A stretch of 64,000 bases of DNA from JBCDCY01 sp039180875 (GTDB lineage: Bacteria; Pseudomonadota; Alphaproteobacteria; Rhodobacterales; Rhodobacteraceae). This document shows, piece after piece, positions 15,533 through 24,551 of this stretch (position 1 is the first letter of the stretch; each line of letters starts with the position of its first letter). The notes beneath the pieces were generated by a model that was not told the DNA's origin, did not search any database, and saw only the letters and a program-made list of their open reading frames with translations. The stretch covers positions 310,001 to 374,000 of the forward strand of contig JBCDCY010000004.1 in assembly GCA_039180875.1 (NCBI GenBank). Reading direction: 5' to 3'. The position numbers were made by a program, and so were the translations under genes.

Positions 15533-16312
15533 ATGGATCTGGGATTGACGGGCAAGCGGGCGATCGTCTGTGCAAGCTCCAAGGGGCTCGGCCGGGGCTG
15601 TGCCGAGGCCCTGGCGGCCGAGGGCGTCGATCTGGTGCTGAACGCCCGGACCGACGGGCCGCTTCAGGAAACCGCCGAGGCGATCCGCAGCCGCTTCGGC
15701 GTCAGCGTCGCGGCCGTTGCGGCGGACATCACCACCGAGGACGGTCGCGCCGCCGTGCTGGAGGCCGCGCCCCTGCCCGACATCCTGGTCAACAACGCCG
15801 GCGGCCCGCCCCCCGGCCATTGGTCGGATTGGGAGGGTGACGATTACCGCAGCGCGCTCGAGGCCAACATGGTCACCCCGATCCTGCTGATGAAGGCAGT
15901 GATGCCGGAGATGATCACCCGGGGCTGGGGTCGCGTGGTCAACATCACCTCCCAATCGGTCAGGGCGCCGATCCCGGTCCTCGGCCTCTCGAACGCGGCG
16001 CGGACGGGCCTGACGGGCTTTGTCGCCGGCACCGCACGCCAGGTGGCCGAGCACGGGGTGACGATCAACAACCTGCTGCCGGGTATCCACGCCACCGACC
16101 GGGCCGATGCGCTCGACGGCGGCGTGGTGAAGGCTGAGGGCATCACCATCGAGGAGGCCCGGACCCGCCGTGCCGCCACCATCCCGGCCCGGCGCTACGG
16201 CACGGCGGAGGAGTTCGGCGCGGCCTGCGCCTTCCTCTGCTCGACCCAGGCCGGCTTTATCGTCGGCCAGAACCTGTTGGTCGACGGCGGCGGCACCAAC
16301 CTGACGATGTAG
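15533..16312 (+). CDS. SDR family protein lacking the catalytic Tyr-Lys pair
   Basis: A 259-residue Rossmann-fold protein of the FabG-like short-chain dehydrogenase family. The cofactor loop is ASSKGLG (14-20) rather than TGxxxGIG, NNAGG is at 87-91 and the catalytic-type serine is at 140. At the positions corresponding to Tyr-x-x-x-Lys there are Ser153 and Arg157 (GLSNAARTG). A recognised SDR subgroup shares these changes, so it is likely a real lineage rather than damage, but it may not be a normal oxidoreductase. The GGGAGG ribosome binding site supports the ATG at 15533. It precedes an ABC ATPase by 90 bp. Confidence 0.85.
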   Translation: MDLGLTGKRAIVCASSKGLGRGCAEALAAEGVDLVLNARTDGPLQETAEAIRSRFGVSVAAVAADITTEDGRAAVLEAAPLPDILVNNAGGPPPGHWSDWEGDDYRSALEANMVTPILLMKAVMPEMITRGWGRVVNITSQSVRAPIPVLGLSNAARTGLTGFVAGTARQVAEHGVTINNLLPGIHATDRADALDGGVVKAEGITIEEARTRRAATIPARRYGTAEEFGAACAFLCSTQAGFIVGQNLLVDGGGTNLTM

Positions 16313-16402
16313 CCGGCTTGTGGGCCGGGCCCGCCGGCGCTATTTCCGACCTGGTCCCGAGCGATCTACTCGGGATTTGTCGTGACCGGGCGCGGAGGCA
16401 GC

Positions 16403-17506
<1,104 letters not shown>

Positions 17507-17522
17507 CCGTCACCGTTTCGGT

Positions 17523-17551
17523 TTGAACCGCGGCCCGAAAGGCCATAGGTA
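17523..17551 (+). promoter_or_regulatory. Predicted tatABC promoter
   Basis: TTGAAC (17523-17528) and TAGGTA (17546-17551) are 17 bp apart, about 65 bp upstream of the tatA start. The -10 is imperfect; an alternative reading CATAGG would shorten the spacer to 15 bp. Confidence 0.4.
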
Positions 17552-17616
17552 GAAGGGCGAGGGCGGCGTCGGGGCCTTGGCAGCCTCGGTCCGACCGCCC
17601 GATCAGGAGAACGGAA

Positions 17617-17844
17617 ATGCTGAACAACATCGGGCTGCCGGGCCTTCTGCTGATCGCGATCGTGGTCGTCCTGCTCTTCGGCCGGGGCAAGATCTCGCAG
17701 CTCATGGGCGACGTGGCCAAAGGCATCAAGGCCTTCCGCAAGGGCATGTCTGAGGACGAGATCGAGCCGCACAAGGTGGAGCAGGCGGCCGACGCGGCGC
17801 GCGACGTGACGCCGGACGCCGAGCAGAACAAGACCAACGCCTAG
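17617..17844 (+). CDS. tatA: Sec-independent protein translocase subunit TatA
   Basis: The 75-residue protein has one N-terminal membrane span (about 7-20) followed by the FGRGK hinge (21-25) and an amphipathic helix (ISQLMGDVAKGIKAFRKGM), then an acidic tail. TatA oligomers form the variable-size path for folded twin-arginine substrates across the inner membrane. A CAGGAGAA ribosome binding site precedes the ATG. It heads the tatABC operon; the next start is 30 bp away. Confidence 0.95.
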   Translation: MLNNIGLPGLLLIAIVVVLLFGRGKISQLMGDVAKGIKAFRKGMSEDEIEPHKVEQAADAARDVTPDAEQNKTNA

Positions 17845-17874
17845 GCCAGCCAGGACCGGTCGGGAGCCGCGCGG

Positions 17875-18258
17875 ATGTTCGATATCGGCTGGCTGGAATT
17901 GATGCTGATCGGCATCGTGGCGCTGATCGTCGTGGGGCCGAAGGACCTACCGGGGATGTTCCGCACGGTGGGCCAGTATGTCGGCCAGGCGCGGCGCATG
18001 GCGCGGGAATTCCAGCGCTCGATGGAGCAGGCGGCTGACGCGGCGGATGTGACCAAGGATCTGCGGAAGGCCACCCAGCCGCTGCAATCGCTCAACCGCA
18101 TGACGCTGGACAGCGCCACCGACACGGCGCGCAAGTACGCCTCCTCCGTCGCCGAGAAGAAGCTCACCGAGCCGGCCGAGCCGGCCGCGGATAGCGAGAG
18201 CAAACCGGCCGCCAGCAGCAGTGACGAGGGCACCCGCGCACCGTCCACGGGCGCCTGA
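17875..18258 (+). CDS. tatB: Sec-independent protein translocase subunit TatB
   Basis: A 127-residue protein with an N-terminal span in MFDIGWLELMLIGIVALIVVG-style context, the Glu at position 8 typical of TatB, and the GPKDLP hinge before a long charged helix. The tail is rich in Ala, Glu and Pro. TatB forms the receptor complex with TatC that recognises twin-arginine signal peptides. It stands between tatA and tatC with 30-bp and 13-bp gaps. Confidence 0.95.
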   Translation: MFDIGWLELMLIGIVALIVVGPKDLPGMFRTVGQYVGQARRMAREFQRSMEQAADAADVTKDLRKATQPLQSLNRMTLDSATDTARKYASSVAEKKLTEPAEPAADSESKPAASSSDEGTRAPSTGA

Positions 18259-18271
18259 GCGAGGGCCCGGG

Positions 18272-19180
18272 ATGAGCGACGCCGACAGCGACCCCGACAG
18301 CGAGATCGACGACAGCGCCATGCCGCTGATCGAGCATCTGGCGGAGCTGCGCACCCGCCTGATCCGCTCCGTCGTCGCCTTCCTGATCGCCATGGTCGCC
18401 TGCTTCACGGTGGCCGAGCCGATCCTGAACTTCCTGGCCGAGCCGATCGCCGATGTGCTGCGCAGCCGCGGCCAGGATCCGCAGCTCATCTTCACCGCGC
18501 CGCAGGAAAAGTTCTTCGTCCTCATCCGGATCTCGCTGATCGGCGGCCTGGCGCTGGCCTTCCCCGTCATCGGCCAGCAGATGTGGCGCTTCGTGGCGCC
18601 CGGACTCTACCGCGATGAAAAGGCGGCGTTCCTGCCGTTCATCATCGCCTCGCCGCTGCTTTTCCTGTTGGGTGGGGCCTTCGCGCATTACGTGGTGACG
18701 CCCCTGGCGATGAACTTCTTCATCGGCTTCTCCGACGTTGTGCCGGGGCTCGCCAGCCTGATCTCCGGCCAGGCGCCGGAGGTGGAGGAGGGGGACGCAC
18801 TCCGCACCGTCTTCCTCGGCTCGGTGCGCGAGTCCCTCGACGTCACCCTCAAGTTCATCCTGGCCTTCGGCATATGCTTTCAGTTGCCGGTGCTGCTGAC
18901 GCTGATGGGCAAGGCGGGCCTCGTCTCCTCGGACGGACTGGGCCGGACGCGAAAGTACGCCGTCGTGGGCATCCTGGTCGTCGCCGCGATCGTCACGCCG
19001 CCCGATGTCATCACCCAGGTGATCCTCTTCGTCGTGGTCTATTCGCTCTACGAGATCTCGATCCAGCTCGTGCGCATGGTGGAGCGCCGGCGCGACGCGC
19101 GTCTGCGCGAAGAGGGCTATTTCGACGATGAGGACGAGGAGGCCGTCGTCGGTGAGGCGGAGGCACGGCCCGGCGAATGA
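18272..19180 (+). CDS. tatC: Sec-independent protein translocase subunit TatC
   Basis: A 302-residue six-span membrane protein, the docking subunit for twin-arginine signal peptides. The cytoplasmic N-terminus carries MPLIEHLAELRTRL, and the periplasmic loop carries TAPQEKFFVLIRIS with the conserved Glu. It is longer than E. coli TatC, owing to an insert in a periplasmic loop (SGQAPEVEEGDALRTVF) and an acidic C-terminal tail. The ATG at 18272 matches family starts. It overlaps the DUF815 gene by 4 bp (ATGA), suggesting translational coupling. Confidence 0.96.
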   Translation: MSDADSDPDSEIDDSAMPLIEHLAELRTRLIRSVVAFLIAMVACFTVAEPILNFLAEPIADVLRSRGQDPQLIFTAPQEKFFVLIRISLIGGLALAFPVIGQQMWRFVAPGLYRDEKAAFLPFIIASPLLFLLGGAFAHYVVTPLAMNFFIGFSDVVPGLASLISGQAPEVEEGDALRTVFLGSVRESLDVTLKFILAFGICFQLPVLLTLMGKAGLVSSDGLGRTRKYAVVGILVVAAIVTPPDVITQVILFVVVYSLYEISIQLVRMVERRRDARLREEGYFDDEDEEAVVGEAEARPGE

Positions 19181-20037
19181 GCCGCGATGCCCCGCCCGAC
19201 GACGACACCCTCGCCCGCATCGCCGCGGCGCTGGAGCGACTGAGCCCGCCGCCCGCCGCTTTCCCCGACCTCCGCGAGGCCAGCGCCTTCGTCTGGCATA
19301 CCGAGCCTGACCGGCTGGAGCCGGTGGCGGAGGTCAACCGGGTCGAGATCGACCTGCTCGTCGGCATCGACCGGGCGCGCGACACGCTCCTCGCCAACAC
19401 CCAGCGCTTCGCCGCCGGCCTGCCCGCCAACAACGTCCTCCTCTGGGGTGCGCGGGGGATGGGCAAATCCTCCCTCGTCAAGGCCGCCCATCATGAGGCG
19501 CTCGGGGCGGGGCCCGTCGTTCTGGTCGAGATCTTGCGGGAGGATATCGCCAGCCTCGGCCGGCTCTTGTCGCTCCTCCGACCGCGGGAGGAGCGGTTCC
19601 TGATCTTCTGTGACGACCTCTCCTTCGACCGCGACGACAGCCACTACAAGTCGCTGAAGGCCGTGCTCGACGGCGGCATCGCCGGGCGGCCGGCCAACGT
19701 GATCTTCTACGCCACCTCGAACCGGCGCCATCTGATGCCGCGGGACATGATGGAGAACGAGCGCTCCACCGCCATCAATCCGGCGGAGGCGGTGGAGGAG
19801 AAGGTCTCCCTCTCCGACCGTTTCGGCCTCTGGCTCGGCTTTCACCCGTGCGACCAGGATCAGTATCTCGCGATGATCCGGGGCTATTGCACGGCCTACG
19901 GCATCGAGATCGACGAGGCGACGCTCCGGGCCGAGGCGATCGAGTGGCAGCAGACCCGCGGCGCCCGCTCCGGCCGCGTCGCCTGGCAATATGTCGTCGA
20001 CCTCGCCGGCCGCCGCGGCCGACCGCTCGGGCGCTAG
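19177..20037 (+). CDS. DUF815 family AAA+ ATP-binding protein
   Basis: A 286-residue soluble protein with Walker A GARGMGKSS (91-99), Walker B FLIFCDDLSF (141-150) and the sensor-like YATSNRRHLMPR. These mark DUF815, a AAA+ family found beside tat and serS genes in alphaproteobacteria. Its substrate is unknown; the ATPase core suggests a remodelling or loading role. It starts inside the tatC stop codon and so is coupled to that operon. It converges on nlpD with 53 bp between. Confidence 0.88.
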   Translation: MSRDAPPDDDTLARIAAALERLSPPPAAFPDLREASAFVWHTEPDRLEPVAEVNRVEIDLLVGIDRARDTLLANTQRFAAGLPANNVLLWGARGMGKSSLVKAAHHEALGAGPVVLVEILREDIASLGRLLSLLRPREERFLIFCDDLSFDRDDSHYKSLKAVLDGGIAGRPANVIFYATSNRRHLMPRDMMENERSTAINPAEAVEEKVSLSDRFGLWLGFHPCDQDQYLAMIRGYCTAYGIEIDEATLRAEAIEWQQTRGARSGRVAWQYVVDLAGRRGRPLGR

Positions 20038-20090
20038 GCCCCAGACGGCGGGCCGGCTGCCCTAGAGAACGGCACGCCGCCTTCCGGTCG

Positions 20091-21398
20091 TTAGAGGTAC
20101 GGCTCCGGATTGACGATCTGGGTGCCCTGCATCACCCGGAACTGCACCGTGGCCGGATCGTTCGGCGCCACCCGGGCGATGGTCTGGCCCCGGGTCACCC
20201 GGTCGCCGCGCTGCACGCTGACCGCGTCGACCCGGCCCACGACGGTGAAGATCCCGCCCTCATGCCGGATCAGCACCAGGCGCGGTGCCAGCGCCCCGAT
20301 GGTGGAGGACACCAGCGCCACCTCGCCGTCGGCGGCGGCCCGGATCGGCTCGCCCGCCGGGGCGGCATAGTCGATGCCGTCATTGCCGCCGGGCCCGGAG
20401 CGGGAGTTGTAGCGGCGCACCACCGCGCCATCGACCGGGGGCAGGAAGCGCGCGCCGTCGGTGCTGCTGCTGCGGTACTGGTCGAGATTGGGCGAGGCGA
20501 GCGCCCCGGGATTGGCCGGGTCCTCCGGCAGGGGCCGGGCGTTGCTTGGGGGCGTTTCGATCGGCGTCGCCGCGCCGGGGGTAGAGGTGCCAGTGGTCGC
20601 GCCCCGCGGCACGGCCGCGCCGATTGGCTGGTCGACCGCGGCGGTCTCGATAGCGCCGGGGGCTGCGGGCACGCCCTGGCTCTGCGCGGGCAACGGGATC
20701 AGCAATTGCTGGCCGGGCGAAACTGACAGATCGCCCGACAGGCCGTTCCAGGCGGCGATCGCCGTCACCGGCACGTTATAGAGCCGGCCGACGGAATAGA
20801 CCGTCTCGCCGGGCTCCACCACATGGCGCACCGGCTCGACGCCGCCGGGCGCCACGCTCGCCGGCCCGCTGGTCGCGCCGGCGATGGTGGTGGTGGAGGC
20901 GGTGCTGGGGGTGCCGGCCCGGTTGATGGCGGCGGCGGCGAGGTCGGGGCTCCAACCATCGTCGGCGGTGGGGGCGCTCTGGTTGCCGGCCACCGCGATC
21001 CCGGCGCTGCCCGAGGCGCCCAGGCCGTAGCCCTGGGGCCGCGGCGGCAGCACGATGGTGTCGCCCTCCCGCGGCGCATAGGTGCTGGTGAGGCCGTTAT
21101 AGGCGGCAAGCTCTGCCGGGGCGAGGCCGACGCGGCCCGCCATCCCCTCGATCGTGTCGCCCTGGCGGGCGATGATCACCGCGTAGTCAGGATAGACGAT
21201 GACGCCGCGGGCATCGGCCTGGCCGAGACCTGGCGCAGGCGGCGCGCTCGCCACCGGCGGGGGTGCGTTTGGGTCGCTGCCGCGAAATTCGACATCGGCC
21301 GCCTCTTGCGAGGGGCCGGCGCAGGCGCCCAACAGGGCAACGATGCCAACGCAGCGCAGGAGGCCGGGCATCCGCCCGACGATGTGCGATCGGGTCAT
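20091..21398 (-). CDS. nlpD: NlpD-like LysM/LytM lipoprotein
   Basis: A 435-residue envelope lipoprotein: signal peptide with lipobox LGAC (Cys26), a LysM at about 60-110 (IIARQGDTIEGMAGRV), a second LysM near 195-240 (HVVEPGETVYSVGRLY), a Pro/Ala-rich linker and a C-terminal LytM fold. All M23 zinc ligands are replaced: GNDGID instead of HxGID, VVGRV instead of the AHL motif, and TVQFRV instead of HLHFEV. It should therefore act as an amidase activator in septal peptidoglycan splitting, as EnvC/NlpD do, not as a peptidase. The start at 21398 gives a clean signal peptide. It follows pcm and surE in the usual order. Confidence 0.9.
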   Translation of the reverse strand: MTRSHIVGRMPGLLRCVGIVALLGACAGPSQEAADVEFRGSDPNAPPPVASAPPAPGLGQADARGVIVYPDYAVIIARQGDTIEGMAGRVGLAPAELAAYNGLTSTYAPREGDTIVLPPRPQGYGLGASGSAGIAVAGNQSAPTADDGWSPDLAAAAINRAGTPSTASTTTIAGATSGPASVAPGGVEPVRHVVEPGETVYSVGRLYNVPVTAIAAWNGLSGDLSVSPGQQLLIPLPAQSQGVPAAPGAIETAAVDQPIGAAVPRGATTGTSTPGAATPIETPPSNARPLPEDPANPGALASPNLDQYRSSSTDGARFLPPVDGAVVRRYNSRSGPGGNDGIDYAAPAGEPIRAAADGEVALVSSTIGALAPRLVLIRHEGGIFTVVGRVDAVSVQRGDRVTRGQTIARVAPNDPATVQFRVMQGTQIVNPEPYL

Positions 21399-21481
21399 AT
21401 CATCTGCCTCATCTTGCCGGGGCGTTCTGCCCCGCCCAGGTCTTATTCGCCTACTCGTCTTGGCTCTGTTCTTCATCGGTT

Positions 21482-22156
21482 CTATTCGCCCACATCGTCT
21501 GCCACCCCTTGCAGGAGCGGAACGAAGCGGACGTCGCCGAGTTCCGTATATTCCAGACCATCGGGTGTCTTGTCGACCACGATTAGTTGCTGCACGCGAT
21601 CGGTCTGGCCGACCGGCAGCACCATCCGCCCACCCTCGCGCAATTGAGCGAGCAGGGTGGCCGGCGGATCCTCGGCCGCGGCGGTGACCAGGATCCTGTC
21701 GAACGGCGCCTGCTCCGGCAGGCCGAGGGTGCCGTCGCCGGTGATGATGGTGACGTTGACCAGGCCAGCTTCGGCCAGGGCCTCCCGCGCGGCGCGGGCC
21801 AGCGCGCGGTGGCGCTCGATCGAATAGACCCGGCGCGCCAGGCGGGAAAGGACCGCGGCCTGGTAGCCCGAGCCGGTGCCGACCTCCAGCACCTTGGAGC
21901 GGCTGTCGACCCGCAGCGCCTGCGTCATCAGGCCGACGACGGAAGGCTGGCTGATGGTCTGACCACAGGAGATCGGGAGCGGCAGATCCTCATAGGCGCG
22001 GGCGCGGAAGATGCCGTCGAGGAAGGCCTCCCGCTGGGTCATCTCCATGGCCGAGAGCACCGCCGCATCGCGCACGCCGGCCGAGCGCAGCGCGAACAGG
22101 AACCGCATCTGCCTGGTATCGGGATCGTCGGACGGCTGGTCGGTCATCGGCTCCAT
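21482..22156 (-). CDS. pcm: Protein-L-isoaspartate O-methyltransferase
   Basis: A 224-residue SAM-dependent enzyme that methylates isoaspartyl residues for repair of aged proteins. The family-specific GQTISQP (65-71) and SAM-binding EVGTGSGYQ (91-99) are present, with IITGDGTLGLPEQAPFDRI further on. A second ATG three codons in (MTDQPS) is an equally possible start. It lies between surE and nlpD, the common gene order in proteobacteria. The 84-bp gap to nlpD is compatible with one transcript. Confidence 0.95.
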   Translation of the reverse strand: MEPMTDQPSDDPDTRQMRFLFALRSAGVRDAAVLSAMEMTQREAFLDGIFRARAYEDLPLPISCGQTISQPSVVGLMTQALRVDSRSKVLEVGTGSGYQAAVLSRLARRVYSIERHRALARAAREALAEAGLVNVTIITGDGTLGLPEQAPFDRILVTAAAEDPPATLLAQLREGGRMVLPVGQTDRVQQLIVVDKTPDGLEYTELGDVRFVPLLQGVADDVGE

Positions 22157-22222
22157 CGGGGCGATGCGGCGTGGGCATGTGGTGGCGCATATCCCCCTGC
22201 GCCCGCGTCGAGCCTAGAGCAA

Positions 22223-22240
22223 ATTCCGATCGATCGGAAT
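22223..22240. repeat. 18-bp perfect palindrome
   Basis: ATTCCGATCGATCGGAAT sits in the pcm-surE gap, preceded by TAGAGCAA. It resembles REP-like intergenic palindromes of alphaproteobacteria but no second copy was seen in this window. Confidence 0.55.
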
Positions 22241-22252
22241 CGAAAATCGCGT

Positions 22253-22283
22253 CTTCTCGATCAGCAAGTGGCTGATCGAGAAG
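22253..22283. terminator. Strong 13-bp stem-loop between surE and pcm
   Basis: CTTCTCGATCAGC-AAGTG-GCTGATCGAGAAG forms a perfect 13-bp stem with a 5-nt loop. It begins 32 bp past the surE stop in the direction of transcription. It lacks a T-run, so it may protect mRNA or pause polymerase rather than terminate. It is adjacent to the palindrome at 22223. Confidence 0.5.
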
Positions 22284-22314
22284 GCAATTTCCGATGCGAG
22301 ATGCGTTTGCTGGG

Positions 22315-23118
22315 TCACCCGCCGTCGGAGGCGACGGCCCGGCCGACATCGTCCACCAGGTCGCGGGCGGTGAGATCGGCGCGGAGCGGCGTGACCGTGA
22401 CCCAGCCCTCCGCCGCCTCGCGGGCATCGCTGCCGGGCTCGGCCGAGGCGTTGCCGGCGCCGTGGGTGAGCCAGAGGAAGGTGCGCCGGTTGGGCGCCGT
22501 CTGGCGCTCCACTCCGAAAGTGGCATCGGGGCGGTGGCCCTGGGGGGCGGCCTTCACCCCGCGGACATGGGCAGCGGGCACGGGGGGGAAGTTCACGTTG
22601 TAGAAAACCCCGTAGCGCTGGCGATGCCCTTCCCACGGGGCGTTGGCCATCAGCTTGCGGATCAGGTCCGGGGCATGCACCCGCGCGGCCTCGAACGGAT
22701 CGTCGGCGTGGACGTTCTCCGGCCCGTAATACTGCGAGAGAGCGATGGCCCGCTGCTGGTGCAGCGCCCCCTCCATCGCGCCGCCCACCGTGCCGGAATA
22801 GAGCGTGTCCTCGGCCACGTTGTGCCCGCGATTGACGCCGGAGAGGATCAGGTCGGGGGCCTGGTCGCGCATCACCTCGTAGAGGCCGGCGAGCACGCAG
22901 TCGGCCGGCGAGCCCTCCACCGCGAAGCGACGCGGCCCCAGTTGCTCGAGCCGCATCGGTCGGATGTAGGAGACGCAGTGGGCAACGCCCGATTGCTCAA
23001 AGGCCGGGGCGACGACCCAGACCTCGCCGTCAGGCCCGGCCAGTGCCTCGGCAATCGCCTCTGCCGTCACCAGGCCGGGGGCGCTGATGCCGTCGTCGTT
23101 GGTGAGCAGAATGCGCAT
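22315..23118 (-). CDS. surE: 5'/3'-nucleotidase SurE
   Basis: A 267-residue metal-dependent phosphatase acting on nucleoside monophosphates and short polyphosphate. The metal-binding start MRILLTNDDG (Asp8, Asp9) is intact, along with FEQSG, GTPADC-like GSPADC and SGVNRGHN. Length is normal. It lies between serS and pcm in a minus-strand group with nlpD, an arrangement shared by many proteobacteria. The roughly 70-bp gap from serS suggests co-transcription. Confidence 0.95.
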   Translation of the reverse strand: MRILLTNDDGISAPGLVTAEAIAEALAGPDGEVWVVAPAFEQSGVAHCVSYIRPMRLEQLGPRRFAVEGSPADCVLAGLYEVMRDQAPDLILSGVNRGHNVAEDTLYSGTVGGAMEGALHQQRAIALSQYYGPENVHADDPFEAARVHAPDLIRKLMANAPWEGHRQRYGVFYNVNFPPVPAAHVRGVKAAPQGHRPDATFGVERQTAPNRRTFLWLTHGAGNASAEPGSDAREAAEGWVTVTPLRADLTARDLVDDVGRAVASDGG

Positions 23119-23189
23119 GAGATCCCCCGCCAGAAGCCGCGCTCCGATCTAGCTCGCGCCCGGGCGGAGGTCCAGCGGGGGCGGGGCGC

Positions 23190-24488
23190 TCATGCCCGTT
23201 CGAGCACGCCCTCGGCCGAGATCCTAGTTGCGCCGCGCAGATAAGGGGCGAGGGCCGCCGGCAGGCGCACCGACCCGTCCATCTGCTGGCCGTTCTCCAA
23301 GACCGCGATGAGCGTTCGGCCGACCGCGAGGCCGGAGCCGTTCAGGGTATGGACGAACTCCGGCCGCGCCTCCGGTTCCGGCCGGAAGCGGGCGTTCATC
23401 CGCCGGGCCTGGAAGGCGCCGCAAAGGGAGCAGGACGAGACCTCCCGATAGGTGCCCTGACCCGGCAGCCAGACCTCGATGTCGTAGGTCCGCTCGGCGG
23501 CGAAGCCGATATCGCCGGTCGAAAGCACCACGGTGCGGTAGGGCAGCTCCAGCGCCTCGAGGATGCCCTCGGCGGCGCGGGTCATGCGCTCCAGTTCCGC
23601 CATGCCCTCGCCGGGCCGGACGATGGAGACCATCTCCACCTTCTCGAACTGGTGCTGGCGGAGCATGCCGCGGGTGTCCTTGCCGGCGGAGCCGGCCTCG
23701 GAGCGGAAGCACTGGCTGTGGGTGGTGTAGCGGAGCGGCAGGGCCTCAGCCTCAAGGATCTGGCCGGCGACGAGGTTGGTGAGCGTCACCTCCGACGTCG
23801 GGATCAGCCACCAGCCGTTGCTGGTCTGGTAGCTGTCCTCAGCGAATTTCGGCAGCTGGCCAGTGCCCTCCATCGCCTCGTCGCGCACCAGGACCGGGGT
23901 CCAGACCTCGGTCAGGCCGTTCTCCTCGACATGGGTGTCGAGCATGAACTGGGCGAGTGCGCGATGCAGGCGGATCATTGCACCTTTCAGCACCACGAAG
24001 CGCGCGCCGGCGAGGCGGGCGGCAGCCTCGAAATCCAGGTCGGGGATGGCGGCTTGGATCTCGAAATGCTCCTTTGCCTCGAAATCGAGGGTCCGCGGGC
24101 TGCCCCAGCGCCGGATCTCGACATTGGCCGTCTCATCCTCGCCGTCCGGCAGATCGTCCTGGACGCGGTTGGGCAGCGTGAGCATCAGGCTGCGAAGCGC
24201 GGCGTCGGCCTGGCGCGCCTCCTCCTCCAACGCGGCGATCTCGTCCTTCTTGGCGCTCACCAGGGTGCGCAGGCGCTCGAACTCCGCCTCGTCGCCCTTG
24301 GCTTTGGCCGCGCCCACCTCGCGGGAGGCGGCGTTGCGCTCGGCCTGGGCCGTCTCGGCGGCGAGGATGGCAGCGCGGCGCCGGCCGTCGATCTCCAGGA
24401 TCTCGCCCGAGGTCGCCGGCAGCCCGCGGCGGACGAGGGCGCGGTCAAACCCCTCCGGATCGTCGCGAATGGTGCGGATGTCGTGCAT
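23190..24488 (-). CDS. serS: Seryl-tRNA synthetase
   Basis: A 432-residue class II aminoacyl-tRNA synthetase. The N-terminal coiled coil (about 30-105, EAEFERLRTLVSAKKDEIAALEEEAR region) contacts the tRNA long arm. Motif 2 (FRSEAGSAGKDTRGMLRQHQF) and motif 3 (GSGLAVGRTLIAVLEN) build the catalytic site that charges tRNA-Ser and, normally, tRNA-Sec. Start MHDIRTIRDDPEGF is the usual family start. It is the first gene of the serS-surE-pcm-nlpD block. Confidence 0.97.
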   Translation of the reverse strand: MHDIRTIRDDPEGFDRALVRRGLPATSGEILEIDGRRRAAILAAETAQAERNAASREVGAAKAKGDEAEFERLRTLVSAKKDEIAALEEEARQADAALRSLMLTLPNRVQDDLPDGEDETANVEIRRWGSPRTLDFEAKEHFEIQAAIPDLDFEAAARLAGARFVVLKGAMIRLHRALAQFMLDTHVEENGLTEVWTPVLVRDEAMEGTGQLPKFAEDSYQTSNGWWLIPTSEVTLTNLVAGQILEAEALPLRYTTHSQCFRSEAGSAGKDTRGMLRQHQFEKVEMVSIVRPGEGMAELERMTRAAEGILEALELPYRTVVLSTGDIGFAAERTYDIEVWLPGQGTYREVSSCSLCGAFQARRMNARFRPEPEARPEFVHTLNGSGLAVGRTLIAVLENGQQMDGSVRLPAALAPYLRGATRISAEGVLERA

Positions 24489-24551
24489 CGGGCTGTCCTC
24501 GGCTGGCGTTCAGCCGCGGCTTATGCCCGATGGGCGCGGTTGGCGCCACAG

